Assembly: GCA_015183035.1 (NCBI GenBank)
Contig: JACZZP010000014.1
Span: 1-64,000, forward strand
DNA: 64,000 nucleotides
Source: Meloidogyne chitwoodi
Taxonomy: Eukaryota; Nematoda; Chromadorea; Rhabditida; Meloidogynidae
Reading direction: 5' to 3'
The position numbers and the translations under genes were made by a program. Numbering within the stretch: the stretch's first letter is position 1; each line of letters begins with the position of its first letter. The notes below the pieces were generated by a model that searched no databases, was not told the origin of the DNA, and was given only the letters and a program-made list of their open reading frames with translations. Shown here piece after piece: positions 56,091 to 64,000 of the stretch.

Positions 56091-56703
56091 TATGATATAT
56101 TGTATTTACTAATTAAATGGCCAAATTATAGTTGTTTTTTTACGAAAATGATATTAGTAATTATAATATTTTTTGGTTAATCGAATGAATTTTCAATTTT
56201 AATAAAACAAAAAATTTTTTTAGCCACGTTGTTTTTTTCGGTAAAATAAACTAAATTTTCTCTTCTATTTGATTAACGTGTGCAACGTCACATTCTCTTC
56301 TCTATAATTTACTCTTCTATTATATTTTCCCCCCAATAAAAAGCACTCTTCCCCCATTTATTTATTTATTATTCACCGCGTTCTAGCCCCAATTTTCTCT
56401 TGTAATACCATTTGTTTTACTCTTTTTATTTGATATACTTCCCTTTTCATGTAAAAAACCCAATTTAATTTTTGTTATGCCATGGCTGGTAGGCCAAAAA
56501 AAACCTTTTTTTCAACTCTAAATTTTGCGCCCAAAGCTACTTACTTCCCTTTTTCACGTTTTTCATTAAAAAATTCTTACGATTATCTAAAAACAGAAAA
56601 ACAGGTTGATGTATTTTTTGATGAGATTATTTCACAATATATACATTTTAAGTCATAAATAGTTAAATTTAATTTTTTATTTTTTTTTAAGTAAGGAGAA
56701 GGT

Positions 56704-57045
56704 GTGCCGGTAAAGGATAATTCAGAGTAGTTCGTATAACTTTTTTTATTTTAAACCTTTTCAAATAATTTTTATGTCATTCTAAAGAGTTCGAAAAGTA
56801 GAGTCTTTTCACTAATTTGACCGATCAGAGCAGTTGATTTTAAAAAATGTTATGCCCAAAAATCACGATTTTCCACTTTTCGCGCATAACTTTTTATTGA
56901 GTAATCTGATTGGATTGGTTCCATTGGTTAAATTTATACGCTTATCGGGTGCTTTCGATTAATAAAGGAACTATCAGATCGGTTAAGAAATAAAAAAGTT
57001 ATGGCTGAAAGCAAACGGCTACTCTGAATCGTCCCTTACCCAAGT
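56704..57045. mobile_element. MITE-G copy 2, inverted relative to copy 1
   Basis: GGATAATTCAGAGTAGTTCG at the left and CGGCTACTCTGAATCGTCCC at the right. Internal GGGTGCTTTCGATTAATAAA is the inverse of sequence in 55255-55600. Confidence 0.85.
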
Positions 57046-57179
57046 TGTGCGCCCTTCTGAGATGGGTTAAGTTTTTGACTAATAACTCTTCAACATATCA
57101 TCTGTTTTGTATTATTCATATATGATTCGATAGAGAATTAAATTTGCTATAAAATGAAATATAAAATTTTGGTACTTTT

Positions 57180-57440
57180 CCGGAGTCCACCCCTAAAGAT
57201 CGAAACACAAAAGATTGAGATCGATGAAAGCAATTTGTGAATTGCCAGTTCGGTCAAATCTCTTAAAACAATTTGGTCCATTTCAAACCTTGACTTACAA
57301 GGAGTGTTTTATCACTTCTCCATTTTAGAGCCCATGGCCAGTTGGTTTTGTGCAAACTTGGACTTACAAGGAGTGTTTTATTAATTGACCGAACTGGCAA
57401 GTTCACAAATTGCTTCTTCGATCTTTTGGGTTGACCCGTT
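57180..57440. mobile_element. MITE-B copy 7, divergent
   Basis: GGAGTCCACCCCTAAAGATCG at the left; CGATCTTTTGGGTTGACCCG at the right; internal GTTCGGTCAAATCTCTTAAA and AGCCCATGGCCAGTTGG link it to MITE-B. Confidence 0.75.
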
Positions 57441-57584
57441 TTTCCGTTATGGCGGCAAATTTCCGCAATTTTTTGTCCGCAAATATTATTTAATATTATA
57501 TTGGAGGCATAAATTCAACATATTTTTTCATTTTTCCCAAAAAAGATTATATAAAGTTTAATGGGTAACTGACCAAGGCTGTTC

Positions 57585-58200
57585 TTTAGTATATCGGGTC
57601 CGAGCTAGAAACATGTACTATATATCAATCGATTCCCCTCGTCGAGCTGAGCACGAATATATAAGAATTTCTTGCCGGAGACGAATACTCGCTGAGATAC
57701 AGGTCCCTGAAACTTAAAACCATAGGGGGGAGTAAGCTCTTCAAAGTGATTACCGCGGCTGCACTTAAATTATTTTCACTGAATTAATTATTTTGTTGTA
57801 ATTTGCGCCGTAGAATAACGCATGTACCAAAAAAGCAACGAGAGATGGGATCCCAAATGAAGAAGTCATAAAATACTCCCAATAGGTCCAAGTTTGGCGT
57901 GTTTCCAGCAAACTTCGATCTTTCATAACTTTGTTCAAAATCGTCCAATCACGACAATTTTGGTCTCATTCGATAGGTCTCGAAGAGCTCTTTCGAATGA
58001 GCTATCATACTCATATTCGAATTTTCACCCCGAAAAGAGTTTGGTCCCCCCTATGGTTTTTCAAGTTTTATGGACCTGTATCTCAGCGAGTATTCGTCTC
58101 CGGCAAGAAATTCTTATATATTCGTGCTCAGCTCGACGAGAGGAATCGATTGTTATATATTAAATGTTTCTAGCTCGGACCCGATATACTAAAGCGACCC
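57585..58200. mobile_element. Long terminal-inverted-repeat element, ~615 bp
   Basis: TTTAGTATATCGGGTCCGAG at the left is matched by CTCGGACCCGATATACTAAA at the right. The arms stay complementary for roughly 150 bp (GAGCTGAGCACGAATATATA, CTTGCCGGAGACGAATACTC and inverses). The centre (57.75-58.03 kb) is unrelated to the arms. No transposase. Confidence 0.88.
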
Positions 58201-59772
58201 CTTTAAATTTTTTATAACAAATTTAATTTTCTATTAATTTTTTCCTACTTTTTTTAATTTTTTTGTGTTATTGAGTCAAAACTCAACTGATGAGTCATAT
58301 TTCCCCTCTAAAAGGACGCTATGAATTATATTTTTTTCACACAGCATTTGCTGTCGCTTTATCAATGCCACTCATCTTTTGAAAAATGGCATTTTATTTG
58401 ATTTATTATTTTTAGTTTTTTTTGGACTGACGAATCCTTTATATGACGTTTTTCAAAGTTCGTGCTGAACTGTCCAAACTTTTTTCTGCACCAAAACGTC
58501 CACTTTCCCTTTTTGTTTATAGGCTTCAATCCTTGCCAAAATTTTGCGCGGAGAACTTGGAATAAGTGTTGTTGTTGACTCTTCAGTGTGGTATTTCCCC
58601 TTTTTACACAAAACACCCACTCGACCTAGCAACCCAATGGGCTAAGGGCCAAAACATTTTCTCTCCTTTCTCAACCTATGTGCATCGCCAACAACAAAAC
58701 CCCCAAATAAAAACTAATCAATCAACTCATCTCTATGCCATCCTTTTTTCTCTTCTACTCTCCATTTTTAATTTTGTCTTTTTTATAATCCTATATTTTC
58801 TAATAAATAAATATTCCCTATGGGAAAAGGACGGACGACTTTTTGCCTCAAAATGTCTCCAAATATAGCCTTAAAATTTATAAAAGTCATAAGAACATTT
58901 TTTTAATTTTAATAATTTTTGTAAAATTAATTAATTTTATTTTTCCCTCTTTTTGATCTATTTTAAAAGGGGAACGCGAATGTCCTAAACTAATTAGAAT
59001 GCAAAATTTTAAATTTTTATTAGAAAAAAAAATATTTAAATTTATTATATTTTCATCAAGTGCTCTCTACTCAACCCTAAAAGGGCTTTATTTTTTCTAA
59101 ATTAATTTTTGCTTGTTTTTGATATTTTTTTATTTATTAGGTTTTATTGTCAATTTATTAATATTTTATTTTTATTTTTTAATAAACCGCAGAATTATTA
59201 TTATTACACAAATAAATAAATTATAAAAGAACAATTGTTTTATTGTTTTTAGTCATTCTTTTTTAATTTTAAAATAATTATTTATATATATTTTTTTTTC
59301 AATAAAATTTAAAAAATAAATAAATCCAGTAAATAATCATTAAAAGAAAAAATATATTTACTAAATATCATTTTATTCTATAAATTTAACAAAAAATAAA
59401 TAAAAAAGTCCATTAAATTCAAGCAAAATGATCAATCCTTTCTTTAAACTTATTTTCTCTCTCAATTTAATAAAAACAGATGCTAGGCAACTGATGACAG
59501 ATTTTTCTTTTTTATTTTATTTTCTTGATTATAAAATTTATTTATTTTTTATAAAATAAACGAAAAATAGTAATATTTTATGAAAAATTAAATATTCCTA
59601 AAAAATGTAATAATCACTTACCTATTTAATAAAATTAATTTTTGGTAATTTAATTTTCGTTAATTAAATTGAAAAAATAAAATATATAGAAAATGCAAGG
59701 AAATAGGGGCTGACAATGAGTAGCCGGAAAAGGTTTCCTTCCACATATAAACATTTTAATTCTAAATCCTTT

Positions 59773-59845
59773 CTGAGACTCTGTGGTGTAGTGGTAGCGC
59801 GACCGACTGCGACTTTTTCGCCTGGGTTCGAATCCTCTTCGGTAA
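59773..59845 (+). pseudogene. tRNA-like sequence (box A/box B), not a functional tRNA
   Basis: TGGTGTAGTGGTAGC resembles box A and a D-arm; GGGTTCGAATCCT resembles box B. The D-stem pairs, but the T-stem is broken, the acceptor arms do not pair and no anticodon stem forms. Probably a tRNA-derived SINE head or a degenerate tRNA. Confidence 0.45.
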
Positions 59846-59902
59846 AAATAATTTACTTTACCCTCAATTTCACTTTTTAGCATACTTTTTTGTTTATATA
59901 TA

Positions 59903-60124
59903 TGTGGTAGAGCGACACTTCCGGACCGACATTTCCGGACGCCCACAAAAGCTTACAAAGAAATTAGTTTATTTCCCTCTTTAAAGGACCAATTGGTATA
60001 ATAATTTATTCAACAACTTTGTAGCATGGTACTAAATATATATCCAAGTTTTGGACCAGAAGTTTGAGTCCAGAAGCGTTGGTCCGGAAATGTCGGTCCG
60101 GAAATGTCGGCCTGCCATATATGT
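59903..60124. mobile_element. Short MITE with TCCGGACCGACATTTCCGG ends
   Basis: CACTTCCGGACCGACATTTC at the left and GTCGGTCCGGAAATGTCGGC at the right, bounded by ATATATATGTGG / CCATATATGTAT. About 220 bp, non-coding. Confidence 0.8.
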
Positions 60125-60569
60125 ATACTAGCGGAGTTGGGCGCCCTTCATGGTAATATTCCCGAATTTATTTAAAAATCCATTTATTTAAACAAAAATA
60201 ACAATTTATATTTATTTATTTTTACTAATATTTGGAGTAACAATACTAATCAATCATTTTATTTTTTGAAAATAAAAGTAAAAAATACTTTTTGGCCGAT
60301 AAGAAATTTATTTTGGTTTGTAATTATTCTTGTTAATTTCTTAATAATTCTGCCCTTTTTTGCTTGTTATTTTGATTACTATTTTAATTCAAAAAATTTT
60401 TTTTAATTATATGAAATAAGTCATGAATAGAGAAATTCTTAAATTCTTCCATGTTCAAAAAACGTAAATAAAAAAAATTAAATTAAAACATTAGAAAATG
60501 ATTAAAAAATTAATTAAAGAAATAAAACATTTTTTGCGAATAAATGGGGTGTGAATTTTCCCATCACTG

Positions 60570-60722
60570 CATGTAACACATATCATTCGATTCCTCTTCA
60601 AAAGCTGAGCACGAATATATAAGTTTTATTTCTAGGAAAAATGTTTGAGCTGAATTACAGGTCCCCGAAAAGTGAAAAACCATAGGGGGGAGTAAGCTCC
60701 ATCAGGTGATTACCGCGGCTGT
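60570..60722. mobile_element. Solo arm related to the 57585-58200 element
   Basis: GCTGAGCACGAATATATAAG, ACAGGTCC, CCATAGGGGGGAGTAAGCTC and GTGATTACCGCGGCTG all match the left arm and centre of the long element at 57585, without an opposing arm. Confidence 0.7.
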
Positions 60723-62267
60723 TCCAGATAATCTCTTCAGTTTAAAAATAATTTTTTAATCAAATTTATATTTTTTTAAATAAATTAATTTTTGTTTAAA
60801 AATATTTTTTTATTTGTTTTAATATTTTTTTATTGAAATTTTTAAATTTGAACTTATTTTTTAAGATAAAATCCTTAAATTTCTTCATTTTTCTTTTTTT
60901 TCTTCTTAAATTTCGTATCAAAATCTATTTCAGGTCAATAAATGACTAAGCTTTTTTAACCTTTTTTCTGTCTTTTTCCCCTTTTCTCATTTTACAACAA
61001 CACTTTTTTATTCTTTTTTGCCCTTATCATTTTCCTCTCTCGACGAGAGTGTCCCCCTTCCTTTTCTCTCCTCTATTCCCCCCCTATACCTTACTAAATA
61101 ACTAAAATATTAAAAATAACACAAAACAAAACAGCCTCTCTCTCTACACTAAAAACCAAAAATTCTTTCTTTTTTCATATTATTTTATGGCCTTTGGCCT
61201 TTTTTCTATTTTAAAACCGGTTTTTCTACCTTAAAATATTTATTTATTTTTGGCTGCAATTTTTTAATCACTCCCACCTCTCTTCTATTTATTTATTTTA
61301 CACAACTTTTTTCGAGATTACTCTCTTTTCTTCTTGTATTTTTAATTTAATATTTTCAACTTTTGTTGAACTGCTTTTTTTTTTAATATTTGCCATATTT
61401 TTATGATTCATTTTTGTTGGCAAAATAATTTTTTTTTTTTTAATTTTTCTAATTTTTTTCCATGTTTTTATGATTAATTGACATTTTTATTTAAAATTTG
61501 ACATTAAGGGATTGAATTAATTTTTTTAATTTAATTTGGATCAAATAATTTAAAAAAATATTTAATTTATTCAATTAATTTTTATCACATTCAAATTTTT
61601 TAATTAATTTAGTTTTTATTTTTTTTGCGAATAAATGGTGTGTTTACCAAAAATATATACAATTTCCTATTTTTTCAATTTTATAATCCATATATTAATT
61701 TAATCTTTAATAAATGAGTAAATTATTTATTTTACCTTTTTTCACTCGATTAATACTTAATTTACAAAATTTCTTCTAAAATTGATATTTTATTTTCTTT
61801 TTTATCAATTTATTGCTTTTAACCATAAATTTACAATTTTATAATTTTTTTATTTTTTTATCTTTTTCAAGCGATTGCCCCCAATTTACCAGCCGGAAAA
61901 GGTCTTGTAAAAAATAAAAAGAAAATATTCTTTTTTATTTTTCAAAAAAAAAATATATTTTTCGGCAACAATTGCTTTACAAGAAAAAATTACTTTTCAC
62001 GTACCATCTAATAAAAAAAATTATTTTTTTGCAATAATCGCGACAGTTTTTGAATGACAGACATTTTTGGGGAATTGTTGTTAATAGAATATTTACATTC
62101 TTTTTATTTTTTTAATAAATAAATAAATAAATATATTTTTATTTTTTTTTATAAATTTGCTTTAATTTTATGAAAAAATAATATTATTTTATTTTTTTCT
62201 TTTAATTAAATTAACTTTTAATTCGTCTAATTTTTTGTTAAAATATGAACAGAAAAAATTATATTTA

Positions 62268-62383
62268 CTTTAGGTAAACACCCCATTTATTCGCAAATTA
62301 TAAAAAATAAAATTATTAAAAAATTAGAAAATAATACTTAAAAATTAAAAATATTTTTTTGCGAATAAATGGGTGTTCACCTA
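62268..62383. mobile_element. ~115-bp hairpin with GCGAATAAATGGGTGT ends
   Basis: TTAGGTAAACACCCCATTTA, then TTCGCAAATT at the left; TTTTTGCGAATAAATGGG, then TGTTCACCTAA at the right. Half-copies of the same word occur at 60534, 61624 and, weaker, 54479. Confidence 0.8.
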
Positions 62384-63110
62384 ATTTATTTTACAAATTC
62401 TGATCAAAGATCAATTTATGTATTTTCTGTATAAAAATAAATATTTGATTAATTGCAAAATAATTTTAAAAATTTTTTTGGGAACTTTATTATTTTTTAC
62501 TAAAATAGGCATAAAATAATTTCTTTCTATTAATTTTTAGCAAAATTTTGATAAATTAACTGTTTAAATAAAATATTTAATAAATTCCCAAAAACTCGTA
62601 TTCGTTCTTTTTTAATTTCATTATTTTTTGAATTTTTTTTAATGAGCAGAGATTTTCGAAATTTCTAATTTTGAGATTTTTTTTTGATTTTTATTTAATT
62701 TTTTTCCAAAAATTCTTTATTGGACATAAAATTTAAAATTATTTTATTAAATAGTTAATATAAACAAAAAAAATTAAATTGAAAAATATTTTTATTATAT
62801 TCACTTTTATTTGATCAGATTACCAGAACGCACTTTTTGGTTCACTCGATTTTTCTTTTATTATTTTTGTTTGTATTTTATTTTTATTTTTTAAGATTGG
62901 TAATAAAACCGGTTAATATTAAGTATAATAAAACCTCGCATTCAACAAAACAGAACTTTTTCTTTTCAGGTTTTATGAGGGAGGGGGTTAAAATAGACTG
63001 AGAAGAGATAATATTGTTTTTTAGAAAGAAAAGGTTTTATTTTTAATGTTAAAATAAAAATTTAGAGCATTTAAGGGCAATATTTAAACGTTTTTCTAGT
63101 TTAATAAAAC

Positions 63111-63131
63111 CAGCGCGCTACGCGCACTGGA
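63111..63131. other. GC-rich imperfect palindrome
   Basis: CCAGCGCGCTACGCGCACTGG, folding with one mismatch, followed by GAAACCGCTTCGCGC. Conspicuous in AT-only DNA; possibly the end of a mobile element. Confidence 0.5.
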
Positions 63132-63734
63132 ATAGAGAAACCGCTTCGCGCTTTTAACACTGATTCTAGAAAATTTTGGTAAAATATAAGAAAATAACCC
63201 TCTAAAACCCTCTTAAAAAAACTTCATTAAAAATTAAAAACCAACTTTCAAAATGAGCTGCTCCTTAACCCCTGTAAAAAAGGCAACTCATCATTCAACA
63301 GCTTGAAAAACAATTATTCATTAAAATCTCAGTTAATAAAAACTCCCTTAAAACCGCCTAAAAAACAAAAAAAACTTAAAATCCATCCTGGTTTTATTAA
63401 AATCACACTTTAAACACAACCCCCATTTTTAATATGAAAACCCTTTTACCTACCCATCTCTGAAAGATATTTCATTTTTTAAAATGCAACACCCCTTTTA
63501 ACTTTAAATACGATCTTTTTTTTGGATTAATTATTCTAAAATTTCGTTTGATATTGAAGAATTTTTTTATTCTTATACGAGCCTTGAGAAGCAGCTGCGC
63601 GACTTTAAGGCTCTTTCAGTTTAGAAAAATAATTTCACATATAAATTTTTTTTCAATATTCTAAACATTTTTTTAGTATATTCCAAGGGGTCCTGGAATT
63701 TTGGGCTCTGTAATGTTGATATGAGACTAAATTG

Positions 63735-64000
63735 AACCAAGCTTGAGTCAAGACGGAGCCAAACTTGTGCCTAAGTTGACCCAAACTTGAGCCAAACTTG
63801 AGCAAACCTGAGCCTAACTTGTGCCAAGTTTGAGCCAAACTTGAGCCTAACTTGGGCCAAGCTTGAGCCAAACATGTGCCTAACCTGAGCCTAACTGAGC
63901 AAAACTTGAGCCAAGATTGATTCAAACATGAGCCTAATTTGGGCCAACTCGAGCCTAACCTGAGCCAAGGTTGAGCCTAACTTTACCCAAACTTGATTCA
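63735..64000. repeat. 11-12 bp minisatellite, continues past the window
   Basis: Degenerate tandem units of AAACTTGAGCC and AACTTGAGCCT (with GTGCC and TGGGCC variants). The array is open at the right edge. The minus-strand frame across it is just the translated repeat. Confidence 0.85.

Larger units (their letters stand above)
53663..64000. other. Gene-free AT-rich region with many foldback elements
   Basis: I find no spliced or intact protein gene in this 10.3 kb. It is mostly homopolymer-rich A/T DNA with scattered inverted-repeat elements (listed separately). Open frames at 57.9-58.2, 58.4-58.9 and 59.65-59.95 kb lie in repeats or lack any support. Confidence 0.6.

Noticed and set aside
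57894..58173. Two overlapping plus-strand frames
   Set aside because: Both translate the right arm of the long inverted-repeat element.
58362..58868. Frames on both strands, one ending KDEWH (ER-retention-like)
   Set aside because: No signal peptide, no splice context, no homology; the ending alone is not evidence.
59773..59845. Functional tRNA gene
   Set aside because: T-stem and acceptor arms do not pair and no anticodon stem forms.
53663..64000. LTR or non-LTR retrotransposon, or viral genes
   Set aside because: No reverse transcriptase, integrase, protease or capsid motif seen on either strand.
1..64000. Canonical nematode telomere repeat TTAGGC arrays
   Set aside because: No tandem TTAGGC/GCCTAA array noticed anywhere, including the right edge.

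Overview
The window looks like nuclear DNA of a plant-parasitic nematode, most likely a root-knot nematode (Meloidogyne) or close relative. Three things point there: the ITS1/18S rDNA at the left edge reads like Meloidogyne ITS1, the DNA is strongly AT-rich with many 40-80 bp introns, and the multi-exon proteins are of nematode type (a sarcomeric myosin close to C. elegans UNC-54, an ET/Ly6 protein, a FLYWCH factor, and a Cys-rich MIG-18-like matrix protein). The genus call is inference. Gene models were built by hand from splice signals, reading phase and homology from memory; no search was run.

Layout. 1-2110: minus-strand rDNA edge (partial 5.8S, ITS1, complete 18S). 3281-4948 (-): secreted Cys-repeat protein. 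About 5.5-6.6 kb: one weak minus-strand exon and one small, phase-consistent plus-strand gene. 7831-10638 (-): FLYWCH zinc-finger protein. 10.6-14.6 kb: about 4 kb without genes. 14647-25666 (-): muscle myosin heavy chain, 42 exons, 1962 aa. 26501-27076 (-): small GPI-anchored Ly6/ET protein. 27911-29394 (-): secreted Pro/Ala-rich protein. 29977-39154 (-): AMPA/kainate-type ionotropic glutamate receptor, 29 exons, 1166 aa. Nearly all genes lie on the minus strand, but they are unrelated in function and nothing suggests an operon.

39.5-53.45 kb is satellite DNA: about 82 tandem copies of a 147-bp monomer with local higher-order structure (7-mer and 11-mer), interrupted inside one monomer by about 27 copies of an unrelated 65-bp satellite. 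From 53.5 kb to the end there is gene-free, very AT-rich DNA full of foldback elements, ending in an 11-12 bp minisatellite that runs off the window.

Introns and spacers carry at least seven families of short inverted-repeat elements (called MITE-A to MITE-G here) and one clear non-autonomous hAT-like element with a target-site duplication. The least ordinary observations are the nested, nucleosome-length satellite with higher-order repeats; four GC-AG introns, three of them with the same AG|GCAAAT donor; a splice-phase break in an otherwise perfect myosin model; and a glutamate receptor with an expanded S1 loop and altered pore-gate motif.
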